A stretch of DNA of 33,326 bases from an uncultured Bacteroidota bacterium (GTDB taxonomy: Bacteria > Bacteroidota > Bacteroidia > Chitinophagales > Chitinophagaceae): contig CAIWXG010000039.1 in NCBI GenBank assembly GCA_903916555.1, positions 1 to 33,326 on the forward strand, read 5' to 3'. The notes under the pieces are model-generated. The model searched no databases. It was not told where the DNA came from and saw only the letters and a list, made by a program, of their open reading frames with translations. Positions 1 to 9,077 of the stretch are shown piece after piece. Within the stretch, counting starts at the first letter, position 1; each line of letters starts with the position of its first letter. The position numbers and the translations under genes are program-made.

Positions 1-225
1 ATAGATTTTATACTACATAAAGAGAAAGAATGACCTTCAAACTGCCCTACAAAACACAAAAAACACAGCCTAGTTACTAGTCTATAAATCTTTTCTCAGC
101 ATCGCACTAACTCTGCTCTAAGTTATACCGTTAAAAACAGTAAGCTTTATTTCACCGTCCCCACCACCATTGACTTCATTCCGTATTTTCGCAGAATCAC
201 CTGATAACCTGTACGCTGCTTTCTC

Positions 226-262
226 TTAGATGTGCCACACCTCAAAGGTGTGGCACATCTAA
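226..262. terminator. Perfect 17-bp inverted repeat just past the stop codon of the minus-strand NHL/T9SS gene; likely terminator hairpin
   Basis: TTAGATGTGCCACACCT-CAA-AGGTGTGGCACATCTAA at 226-262; gene stop at 268. Confidence 0.6.
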
Positions 263-267
263 AAAAA

Positions 268-2988
268 CTATTTCATCTTCACTAATTTCTTTACAAGTTC
301 CCCACCTTCGCCCTTGAACGTAACATAATATAGCCCTGTAGCTAAATTACTGATGTTTACTTTGGTAGTTGCAGTTGTTAGGGTTTGGTGCAGTTGTTCT
401 TGCCCCATAATATTGCTTATTGTAAAGGTTGTAAAAGCAGTTGGGTCTGTTTTTATTATCAGTTCATCGGTGGCAGGGTTGGGGTATAGCTCTGCCTGGG
501 CTGTTGGGGCTTTAGCGGTATTTAGTGTACCGCAACCAACAGTGTTGGCAATATAATTGGTCATTACTACCGGGTTGTCGTCAAAGAAGATGCCTGCATG
601 GTTACTGATAGTTGTACCTGCACTTAAACCACTGTTGGTATTGATTGTAAAGAGTACCATACCATCGCAGAAGCCGTGGTGGCTACTGTCTAACAGGTTG
701 ATACCCGGGAAATCAAATTTAATGATGTTATGATGAATGCTTGTATCATACCACCTGCTGGTGTTCATGGTGTGCGATGCAGCTACAATTCGTATGGAGT
801 GGGAAGCTAAATTATCACTTAGTGTATCCATAACATATATGTTATGTGCAGTATCGTTACCCGTATTCTCGAATAGTATAGAGTATTGCAAATTAGTAAC
901 TGTACTTGCAGGTATGCAACCACTTGGCAACACCGCAATTTCATTAGGGTCGAAAGAAGATTTTACAGTATCTACCCGGTTTATATGGTTATTGGTGCTG
1001 TCATAATCGCCAATAGTAGGTGTTATTACCGCATTACTCATTATGGTATCCCCGGGTAGGAGCCATGCTCCCGGCACTTCAAGATGCACATACATTAATT
1101 GTGGTGAGTTAATATAAGAAAGAGAACTCATATCCCAAGTAACAGTATTGCCAATAACAGATGTTGGGGTAGGTACTCCATAACTAAAATGATAGTTTGG
1201 GCTAAAATTGAAACTTAAAGCAGATATTTCGGGAGTACAAAAAGTATTGCCTGTAATTAAATTGATTACTTGTTGATGCCTGCCGGTACGAGTACAAGCA
1301 TTTACCCATAAATTAAAATTGGCAACCGTATCGCAATTAACAGCAAAATACTTGGTTGTCTCTGTTCCAATAAACAATGTATCGAAAATAACAGATGTAG
1401 ATGGGCAAGTAACATGCGTACCGGTAGTTGTATTCAAAACTCTAAAAGAATAGATATCTCCCGGATTACCATAAGCTACATAACTAAAGCCGGAAGTAGA
1501 TGAAACTGTATCAACTGCAATTCCATTAGAATCAATTTCTGTTAAAGCGCTCAGTCCAAAAAAGTTTTCTGAACTATCTTTTACACAATCCCCATTAACG
1601 TCAAAATAGAATTTAATATTAAAATTTTGACAAGGGGTGAAATTGTGGGAGTAAGTAATGCTGTCTATAGCTACAGAACCATTATACAATACATGTTTTA
1701 TAGTATAAGTACCTGAAGATGAATAATTCTCTGTAAAAAATGCAAGTCCGGTGCTACCATAAGCACTGGTTAAGGTATCTAAATGTTGCCCATTACCAAA
1801 ATAGGTAATAAAATGTTGCCCGGCAGAATAGTGATTGGTACTCATATTGAAATTAATTCCAGAACACATGTTAGCAATATTAACCGAAAAACTATCAGCA
1901 ATTGCAACAGAAATATCTAAATCAACTCTTCGGATACGGTTATTATTCAAATCAGCAATGTGGATATGATTAATATGGTCTATAACAACACCGGAAGGAC
2001 TACTTAACTCTGCCGCAGTTGCATTGCCTCCATCACCACTAAATCCTGCAATACCATTACCGGCAATTGTGCTAATTATCCCACTATAATTTACTTTACG
2101 AATACGGTTGTTATATTCGTCAGCAATATAAACATTCCCCAATGCATCAGTTGTTATACCTATTGGGTTATTAAATCTTGCAGCAGTTGCCGGACCTCCA
2201 TCTCCGATATAACCGCCACCTACAATCCCAGCAAAAGTACTGATGATACCACTACTATTTATTTTACGAATGCATTGATAACTAGCATCGGTAATAAATA
2301 TATTTCCAATTCTATCAATTGCAATACCTGCAAGTGGACCTAATTCTGCTGCCGTTGCCGGACCTCCATCTCCACTATAACCAGGAGTTCCATTACCTGC
2401 AATTGTAGTAATTATCCCGCTACTATTTACTTTGCGAATCACTCCGAAATCTGCAATATAAAGATTCCCACTTCCATCAAATGCTAAACCTTGAGGTTGA
2501 TTTAAAGTCGCGGCTGTTGCCTGTCCGCCATCTCCACTGTAACCAGTTGTCCCATTACCTGCAAATGTGCTAATGAAACCAGTATGGTTTACGATGCGAA
2601 TTACAGCATTGGTGATGTCAGCAATATAAACATTTCCGAATCCATCAACGGCTATACCAACGGGTAGATTTAGTTCAGCAGATACTGCAAGTCCACCGTC
2701 ACCACTATACCCTGCTGTTCCATTACCTGCAAAAGTACTAATTACGCCACTGCTATTAATTTTACGAATAATATTATTATATGCATCAGCAATATACATA
2801 TTACCACTACTATCAAATGCTGCTGCTACTGGTTGGTTTAAACTTGCAGCTGTTGCCGAACCGCCATCACCGGAGTAACCAGATGTACCATTACCGGCTA
2901 TAGTATTAATTATTCCTAATTGTGCTTGTGCATAAAAACCACTAAACAAGTTGCAAAATAACAGAACTAAAGAAGCGATATTTTTCAT
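268..2988 (-). CDS. NHL-repeat beta-propeller protein with C-terminal T9SS type A sorting domain
   Basis: Signal peptide; six G[YF]xGDGGxAxxAxL / NxYIAD..NxIRKV units; C-terminal AELYPNPATDELIIKT...LVKKLVKMK. Confidence 0.9.
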   Translation of the reverse strand: MKNIASLVLLFCNLFSGFYAQAQLGIINTIAGNGTSGYSGDGGSATAASLNQPVAAAFDSSGNMYIADAYNNIIRKINSSGVISTFAGNGTAGYSGDGGLAVSAELNLPVGIAVDGFGNVYIADITNAVIRIVNHTGFISTFAGNGTTGYSGDGGQATAATLNQPQGLAFDGSGNLYIADFGVIRKVNSSGIITTIAGNGTPGYSGDGGPATAAELGPLAGIAIDRIGNIFITDASYQCIRKINSSGIISTFAGIVGGGYIGDGGPATAARFNNPIGITTDALGNVYIADEYNNRIRKVNYSGIISTIAGNGIAGFSGDGGNATAAELSSPSGVVIDHINHIHIADLNNNRIRRVDLDISVAIADSFSVNIANMCSGINFNMSTNHYSAGQHFITYFGNGQHLDTLTSAYGSTGLAFFTENYSSSGTYTIKHVLYNGSVAIDSITYSHNFTPCQNFNIKFYFDVNGDCVKDSSENFFGLSALTEIDSNGIAVDTVSSTSGFSYVAYGNPGDIYSFRVLNTTTGTHVTCPSTSVIFDTLFIGTETTKYFAVNCDTVANFNLWVNACTRTGRHQQVINLITGNTFCTPEISALSFNFSPNYHFSYGVPTPTSVIGNTVTWDMSSLSYINSPQLMYVHLEVPGAWLLPGDTIMSNAVITPTIGDYDSTNNHINRVDTVKSSFDPNEIAVLPSGCIPASTVTNLQYSILFENTGNDTAHNIYVMDTLSDNLASHSIRIVAASHTMNTSRWYDTSIHHNIIKFDFPGINLLDSSHHGFCDGMVLFTINTNSGLSAGTTISNHAGIFFDDNPVVMTNYIANTVGCGTLNTAKAPTAQAELYPNPATDELIIKTDPTAFTTFTISNIMGQEQLHQTLTTATTKVNISNLATGLYYVTFKGEGGELVKKLVKMK
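1930..2910 (-). repeat. Six tandem NHL-type repeat units (about 55 codons each) inside the CDS
   Basis: Recurring translated motif AGNGTxGYSGDGGxATAAxLNxPxGIAxDxxGNxYIAD. Confidence 0.75.
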
Positions 2989-3126
2989 AAAAACTAGCAG
3001 ATTTTATGTTAATAATAATTGATTTCTCAAATATAAGTACATTTTTTGGAGTTTTTATATTAATTTTTAGTTTTTTTTTGTTTATGCTTAGTAATTGAAA
3101 AGAATGGAAAAAGCCCAATAGAAGAG

Positions 3127-3284
3127 CGTCATTTCGCAATGCAGCCCCTTTTTCAGGGGCGAAATGGAGAAATCTGCCTAATGTTAGTAATGACTTAAAT
3201 AACAAGTTCTATCACCGGGCAGATTTCTACATTTCATTGCGTCCCGAAGGAAAAATCGGGTCTTCATTTCATTGCGAAATGACG
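3127..3284. repeat. Foldback/palindromic intergenic element with 15-bp perfect terminal inverted repeats and nested inner inverted repeats
   Basis: CGTCATTTCGCAATG (3127-3141) vs CATTGCGAAATGACG (3270-3284); inner GAAATGGAGAAATCTGCC (3161-3178) vs GGCAGATTTCTACATTTC (3218-3235), one mismatch. Confidence 0.75.
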
Positions 3285-3412
3285 GCTATGTGGGGCTTTT
3301 TTTGTGGTTTTCAACGCCTAATCAACAAGCGTCATTCCTCATTTCTTATCAATATTAGCTATGTCTTATCCTTTTTGATTTTTTTTCAAAATAGTACTAT
3401 TACCTTTACATT

Positions 3413-4213
3413 ATGAATGGTAGCCAAATAACAGATAATATTCGTAAAAAGCAATCGTTGCTTTGCATAGGCTTAGATACTGATATTCATAAAATTCCAA
3501 AACATTTATTAAGGGAAGCAGACCCTGTTTTTGAATTTAATAAAGCACTAATTGATGCTACTAAAGAATTTGCAGTAGCCTATAAACTAAATACTGCTTT
3601 TTACGAGGCCCAAGGTATTAATGGGTGGATTAGTTTAGGCAAAACATTAGAATACATTCCTAAAGATATTTTTACTATTGCCGATGCCAAAAGAGGCGAT
3701 ATAGGCAATACATCAGAACAATATGCTCGTACTTTTTTTTATACCTATCCGTTCGATAGTGTTACTGTAGCACCCTATATGGGCAGAGACAGTGTGGAGC
3801 CGTTTTTACAGTTTGAAGATAAATGGGCTATTGTATTAGGTTTAACTTCTAATGCCGGCAGTGCCGATTTTCAATTGTTGGAATGTGGAACAGAATTTTT
3901 ATTTAGCAAAGTATTGCAAAAAGTAGCTACTTGGGGTACTATAAATAATACTATGTTTGTTGTAGGTGCTACACGAAGCACACAACTAAAAGAAATAAGA
4001 CAATTATTACCCGAGCATTTTTTTCTAATACCGGGTGTTGGGGCGCAAGGTGGCGATTTAGATTCGGTATGTAGAAATACATTAAATAAGGATGCCGGAA
4101 TACTTATTAATGCATCAAGAAATATTATCTATGCCGGTAATGATGAATATTTTGCTGAAGCAGCAGCAAATGAAGCCTATAAATTGCAAAAAGAAATGAA
4201 ATTATATCTATAA
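3413..4213 (+). CDS. pyrF: Orotidine 5'-phosphate decarboxylase
   Basis: LCIGLDTD, DAKRGDIGNTSEQYA motif, VGATR and PGVGAQGGD motifs. Confidence 0.95.
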   Translation: MNGSQITDNIRKKQSLLCIGLDTDIHKIPKHLLREADPVFEFNKALIDATKEFAVAYKLNTAFYEAQGINGWISLGKTLEYIPKDIFTIADAKRGDIGNTSEQYARTFFYTYPFDSVTVAPYMGRDSVEPFLQFEDKWAIVLGLTSNAGSADFQLLECGTEFLFSKVLQKVATWGTINNTMFVVGATRSTQLKEIRQLLPEHFFLIPGVGAQGGDLDSVCRNTLNKDAGILINASRNIIYAGNDEYFAEAAANEAYKLQKEMKLYL

Positions 4214-4348
4214 CATAAAAAGCAAATGAGTATAAAACGGAAAATTACTTTTTTCATTTTACATAAATTCCTTTAAGTTTGTACTATAAGCTGTTTTGTT
4301 GGTAATTAAATTACCGGAGTGTGCTTATATCAATAGCAACAAATAAAA

Positions 4349-6118
4349 ATGAGTGAAAATTATATAGTATCAGCCCGTAAATACCGCCCGCAAACTTTTG
4401 ATACAGTTGTAGGGCAAGGGCATATTACTACTACTTTAAAAAATGCTATTAAAAACCAGCATCTGGCACATGCTTATTTGTTTTGCGGGCCACGTGGTGT
4501 AGGTAAAACAACCTGTGCGCGTATATTAGCAAAAACAATAAATTGCGAACATCCCACAGCAGATATGGAGGCTTGCGGGGTATGTGACCCATGTATGGGT
4601 TTTAAAAACAATAATTCTTTTAATGTATTTGAATTAGATGCTGCCAGTAATAACTCTGTTGATGATATACGAGAATTAACTAATCAGGTAAGATTTGCAC
4701 CCCAACAAGGTAAATACAAAGTATATATAATAGATGAGGTTCACATGTTGAGTGCGCAGGCGTTTAATGCCTTCCTTAAAACATTGGAAGAACCACCACC
4801 CTATGCTATTTTTATTTTAGCCACTACCGAAAAACATAAAATACTACCTACAATACTTAGTCGTTGCCAAATTTTTGATTTTAAGCGGATAACTACACAC
4901 GATATTGTTGAACATTTGCAAAGTATAGCCGGCAAAGAAGCTATTATTGCCGATGAGGCCGCTTTACATATAATAGCCCAAAAAAGCGAAGGCTGTATGC
5001 GCGATGCATTGTCTATGCTTGACCGCATAGCCAGCTTCACAAACGGCAAAATGACGTATAGTAACACAATGGAACATTTAAATTTGCTTGATGCAGATTT
5101 TTATTTCCGAGTTACAGACGCTTTACTTTCTCAAGATGTGGCAGGCACTTTATTATTATTAGACACTGCATTGGAAAAAGGTTTTGAAGGTGATGTTATT
5201 ATTAGCGGCTTAGCCGAACATTTTCGTAATTTGCTTTTATGTAAAGATATAAGGATGGCAAAATTATTGGATGTACCTAACGACCACAAACCTATTTTCT
5301 TTGAAAAAGCCAATCAGATACCACCATCATTTATTATTTCTTCATTAAGTGTTATAAATGATAGTGAATTAGAATATAAAAATGCAACCAATAAACGTTT
5401 ACATGTAGAAATGTGCCTTATTCGACTGTGTTATGTATTGCAAGCTACAAAATCAGGTAATCTGCTAACAACGGATGACGTAAAAAAAAACTCTGATAAT
5501 ATAGCAACTATACAACCTGCTGTAGTTGAAAGACAGGCTATTGCGACAAACAATATAAATAGTACACCGCAGATAAACAATAACATAAAACATAATGAAC
5601 CTGTAGCTACTACTATTGTGCCAGTGCAGCTGGTTAACATACCTGCTGCAGTACCAAGCGGTAGGCGTTTAAGCTTAAATATGTTGACAGATTTAGACAC
5701 AATTGTCAATCAAACAAACACTATAAAAGTAGCTGAAAAGAAAGAGTTTACACCAGAAATTGGAATTGAAATATTTGAAAAATACAAACAAAAATTACAC
5801 AACGAAGGCAAAACAATGTTGTATTCGCAGTTTTGCCAAATGAGAATTGAAGTATTACCACCCGATGAAGTACGCCTAATAACTACAAACGAACTTACTG
5901 AAACGTATGCTAAAGACCAGCGTAGCTCGCTAATAGATTTTTATAATGATGAAACACAAATGCAGGTACGCATTACGACTGTTATAATTGAAGATAAAAA
6001 TGAATTGGAATCTAAAGTTACAGTATTAAGTAAAACAGAAATATTTGCAGAAATGATAAAAAAAAATCCCCAAATTCTTCGGTTGAAAGATACTTTGAAT
6101 TTACAAATTGAATATTAA
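4349..6118 (+). CDS. dnaX: DNA polymerase III subunit gamma/tau
   Basis: ARKYRPQTFDTVVGQ, Walker A GPRGVGKTT, zinc-binding cysteines, IDEVHMLS, SRCQIFDFKRI. Confidence 0.97.
   Translation: MSENYIVSARKYRPQTFDTVVGQGHITTTLKNAIKNQHLAHAYLFCGPRGVGKTTCARILAKTINCEHPTADMEACGVCDPCMGFKNNNSFNVFELDAASNNSVDDIRELTNQVRFAPQQGKYKVYIIDEVHMLSAQAFNAFLKTLEEPPPYAIFILATTEKHKILPTILSRCQIFDFKRITTHDIVEHLQSIAGKEAIIADEAALHIIAQKSEGCMRDALSMLDRIASFTNGKMTYSNTMEHLNLLDADFYFRVTDALLSQDVAGTLLLLDTALEKGFEGDVIISGLAEHFRNLLLCKDIRMAKLLDVPNDHKPIFFEKANQIPPSFIISSLSVINDSELEYKNATNKRLHVEMCLIRLCYVLQATKSGNLLTTDDVKKNSDNIATIQPAVVERQAIATNNINSTPQINNNIKHNEPVATTIVPVQLVNIPAAVPSGRRLSLNMLTDLDTIVNQTNTIKVAEKKEFTPEIGIEIFEKYKQKLHNEGKTMLYSQFCQMRIEVLPPDEVRLITTNELTETYAKDQRSSLIDFYNDETQMQVRITTVIIEDKNELESKVTVLSKTEIFAEMIKKNPQILRLKDTLNLQIEY
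5482..5499 (+). promoter_or_regulatory. dnaX: Candidate slippage site in dnaX: A9 run followed by TGA TAA in the -1 frame
   Basis: GTA AAA AAA AAC TCT GAT AAT; the -1 frame reads AAA CTC TGA TAA and the +1 frame reaches TAG within a few codons. Confidence 0.55.
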
Positions 6119-6120
6119 TA

Positions 6121-6954
6121 TTATTTTCCACATATTTCTTTAATGTAATTTGCCGCCTGGGGATTATGCATTTTATCGGCATATCTAAATTGAAGACAGG
6201 CACTATCTTTAATATTTAATTTATTATAAATAACGCCCTTATAAATGTATGCCTGAGACCAAGTAGGGTCTATATTTATTGCCGTGTTTATATCTAATAA
6301 AGCACTACGATAATTTTTTATTTCGGCATAAGCAAATGCTCTATTTATATAACCTAGTACATGCGTTGGCATAGTTTTAATTTCTAAATCGAAATCTGCA
6401 ATTGCTCCGGTATAATCTTTTAATTTAAATCTACTGGAACCCCTCATGCTGTAAAGCATATAAAAATCAGACCTTAAATTAATAGCATCTGTTAAATCAT
6501 CAATAGCTTGTTTGTAATTACCTTTCCCATATTCCATTTGCCCTTTAAAATAATAGGGCATAAAAAAATCTTTTTTGTTTTCTATTGTTTTTTTAAAATC
6601 TCTCACGCAAGCCTTTTCATCTCCTAACTGCGATTCTAAATTTGCACGACTTAAATAAGCCATTGTGAATTTGGGATTTAATTCTATAGCTTTGGAATAA
6701 TTTAAAAGTGCACCTCTAAAATAACCCAAATATTGTAGTGTACCGGCTAACCCAAAATATGCTTTATAATTATTTGTATCAGCTTTTATGGCTAATTCAT
6801 ATTCTTTTTGTGCGTTTATAAAATCTGCTTGTATCTGGTAATTTGTTGCCAAAATAATATGCTCTTCACTAGCATTCATTTTTACTTCTTTTTGTTTACA
6901 TGCATTCAATATCCCGAATAACAGTATAAATAATAGCAAATATTTTTTAGTCAT
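6121..6954 (-). CDS. TPR-repeat lipoprotein
   Basis: Lipobox LNAC after a hydrophobic N-terminus; repeated A..Y..RA....Y..A..D...AI..... units. Confidence 0.88.
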   Translation of the reverse strand: MTKKYLLLFILLFGILNACKQKEVKMNASEEHIILATNYQIQADFINAQKEYELAIKADTNNYKAYFGLAGTLQYLGYFRGALLNYSKAIELNPKFTMAYLSRANLESQLGDEKACVRDFKKTIENKKDFFMPYYFKGQMEYGKGNYKQAIDDLTDAINLRSDFYMLYSMRGSSRFKLKDYTGAIADFDLEIKTMPTHVLGYINRAFAYAEIKNYRSALLDINTAINIDPTWSQAYIYKGVIYNKLNIKDSACLQFRYADKMHNPQAANYIKEICGK

Positions 6955-7048
6955 ATTCCTTAATTTTGTTGAAACTTAAACTTAGAGAAACAATTTTACA
7001 CTATTTTTTTGAATTAAATAGTAAGCTTATAAATTTAATTAAATTAGA

Positions 7049-7270
7049 ATGGAAAAAATAGGGTTAAAAATAATAAGTATTGGTATTTTTATTATTGTTG
7101 CAGGTGTTATTATCTATTTTTTTGGTAACAAACTACGTTTTTTAGGCAAACTGCCAGGCGATATACAGATTAAAACAGATAATGTACAAATCTATTTCCC
7201 GGTAGTTACTATGTTGTTGGTAAGCATTTTATTATCCTTTTTTATGTGGCTTTTCAATAAATTTAAGTAA
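7049..7270 (+). CDS. DUF2905 family small membrane protein
   Basis: Two TM segments flanking FLGKLPGDIQIKTDNVQIYFP. Confidence 0.85.
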   Translation: MEKIGLKIISIGIFIIVAGVIIYFFGNKLRFLGKLPGDIQIKTDNVQIYFPVVTMLLVSILLSFFMWLFNKFK

Positions 7271-7351
7271 CACAACTGATAAATTTAAAATTGTACTTTT
7301 TAAATAACACTAATTTAATACACTTAAACACGGTTAATGTTTGTTTTAAAG

Positions 7352-7359
7352 TAGTTTTG
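7352..7359 (+). promoter_or_regulatory. Bacteroidetes-type -7 element (TAGTTTTG) upstream of the S1/P1 nuclease gene
   Basis: Exact match to TANNTTTG; no clear -33 element at standard spacing. Confidence 0.35.
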
Positions 7360-7366
7360 TAAACTT

Positions 7367-8143
7367 ATGAAAAAAACAATTTCTCTTCTTTTATTAATTA
7401 GCTTTATAGCTTTTCTACCTATTATTTCATTTTCTTGGGGTAAAAAAGGTCATTCACTTACTGCTGAAATCGCATTCTATTTCTGCGATAGCATAACTAA
7501 AGAAAGGGTACAGAATTACTTGGGCGATATGACAATAGAACAAGCCGGTAGTTGGATGGATGAAATGCGAAGTGATCGCAAATTTGACTATATGAAACCA
7601 TGGCATTATGTAAATGTAGAAAAGGGAACTAGCTATGAGGCAAATAAAGACGAGAATATCATTAATGAATTAACTAAAGCCATAACCGCATTACAAAATA
7701 AAGACAAGAACAAATTAAGCAAAGAAGACATTAAAAGGAATATACTTATACTATTTCATCTTTGCGGAGACCTGCACCAACCATTGCATGTAGGTTATGG
7801 GGTTGATAAAGGTGGCAATACTATAGATGTTAAGTACCTTACAAAAGAATCTAATTTACACCGTGTTTGGGATAGTGAAATTATTGAAGGTGAAAAAATT
7901 ACAATAAATGATTGCTTAAAACATTATACATCGTTTGACAAAAAAATGATTGAACAATTAAAAGTAATTGATGTTGAAAATTGGATGCACGAACCACGTG
8001 CTCAATTAGGTAATGTATATAATTTTAAGGACAACACTATTGATCAAAAATACATTGACAAAAACAAAAAAATTATTGAAGAGCAATTATTAATAGGTGG
8101 AATTAGATTAGCAGCTATTCTACAAATGGCATTTAGAGCCTAA
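7367..8143 (+). CDS. S1/P1 family nuclease
   Basis: Signal peptide, then WGKKGHSLTAEIA; HLCGDLHQPLHVGYGVDKGGN; NLHRVWDSEII. Confidence 0.92.
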   Translation: MKKTISLLLLISFIAFLPIISFSWGKKGHSLTAEIAFYFCDSITKERVQNYLGDMTIEQAGSWMDEMRSDRKFDYMKPWHYVNVEKGTSYEANKDENIINELTKAITALQNKDKNKLSKEDIKRNILILFHLCGDLHQPLHVGYGVDKGGNTIDVKYLTKESNLHRVWDSEIIEGEKITINDCLKHYTSFDKKMIEQLKVIDVENWMHEPRAQLGNVYNFKDNTIDQKYIDKNKKIIEEQLLIGGIRLAAILQMAFRA

Positions 8144-8279
8144 TATTTATTGTTGGGAATAAAGTATGAAATAGCTTTATCCAATTTCATTCTTCCTTAA
8201 GTTATCAACAGTTGTGTAATAATAAAAAAAGGGGGTAAGACCTAATTTTATTAAATTGCAGGTAATTTAGAACAACAAT

Positions 8280-8918
8280 ATGGAAATAGAACAATTAATG
8301 CCACATGCCGAAGCTCTTATTTTTGCAAGTGAACGCCCGGTAAATAAAAAAGAAATAGTAGAGTTATTAAGTAATGTTTTTGATGATAATATAGAATCTG
8401 ATTGTATTAATATATGTCTGTCTGCAATTAAAGAAAAATACGATGCTTCATTTTATCCATTTCAATTAACCGAAACAGGAGGTGGTTATCAGTTTTTAAC
8501 TAAAAAAGCGTTTCATAAAACTGTTTTACAACTAAATGGAGATAAACACATAAAAAAATTATCGGTTGCTGCTATGGAGACTTTGTCTATAATTGCCTAT
8601 AAACAGCCTGTAACTAAAAGCGAAATAGAATTAATACGGGGTGTAAGTGCTGATTACAGCATTCAAAAATTATTAGAAAAAGAATTAATTATTATTTCCG
8701 GCAGAAACGAAAATATGATAGGGAAGCCATTAATCTATTCTACATCTAAACATTTTATGGATTATTTGGGCATTAATTCACCAACACAATTACCTTATCT
8801 AAAAGACATTACAGACAAAGAAATTATATTTCCTATTAACGGTATTGAGGCTGTGCCGGTTAGTCATAAACCTATTTTGCAAGTAACCGAACCCGAAAAT
8901 CTAAAACAAGCATCTTAA
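8280..8918 (+). CDS. scpB: Segregation and condensation protein B
   Basis: AEALIFASERPVNKKEI; LSVAAMETLSIIAYKQPVTKSEIELIRGV. Confidence 0.95.
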   Translation: MEIEQLMPHAEALIFASERPVNKKEIVELLSNVFDDNIESDCINICLSAIKEKYDASFYPFQLTETGGGYQFLTKKAFHKTVLQLNGDKHIKKLSVAAMETLSIIAYKQPVTKSEIELIRGVSADYSIQKLLEKELIIISGRNENMIGKPLIYSTSKHFMDYLGINSPTQLPYLKDITDKEIIFPINGIEAVPVSHKPILQVTEPENLKQAS

Positions 8919-8953
8919 TTTTACGATTACATACTTTCATTCAATATTTTTTA

Positions 8954-9015
8954 TATACAAATAAAATAAGGTTACTTTACTTAAAGAAGTTTAGTAACCT
9001 TATTTTATTTGTATA
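8954..9015. terminator. Perfect 23-bp inverted repeat between scpB and the kinase gene
   Basis: TATACAAATAAAATAAGGTTACT (8954-8976) / AGTAACCTTATTTTATTTGTATA (8993-9015). Confidence 0.7.
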
Positions 9016-9053
9016 ATCTATTGTTTTTTTTAATAAATATTATGCCGATAGTT

Positions 9054-9061
9054 TAATTTTG
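9054..9061 (+). promoter_or_regulatory. Bacteroidetes-type -7 element (TAATTTTG) upstream of the kinase
   Basis: Exact match to TANNTTTG, 16 nt before the ATG. Confidence 0.4.
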
Positions 9062-9077
9062 TAGAAGAAATAAAACA

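Noticed and set aside
1-225. Possible gene remnant at the left edge
   Set aside because: No ORF and no recognisable translation; insufficient evidence.
353-1006. Plus-strand ORFs 353-556 and 737-1006
   Set aside because: Antisense to the well-supported NHL/T9SS gene; low-complexity translations.
2942-3205. Minus-strand ORF of 87 aa
   Set aside because: Runs through the foldback element and the 5' end of the NHL gene; no recognisable domain.
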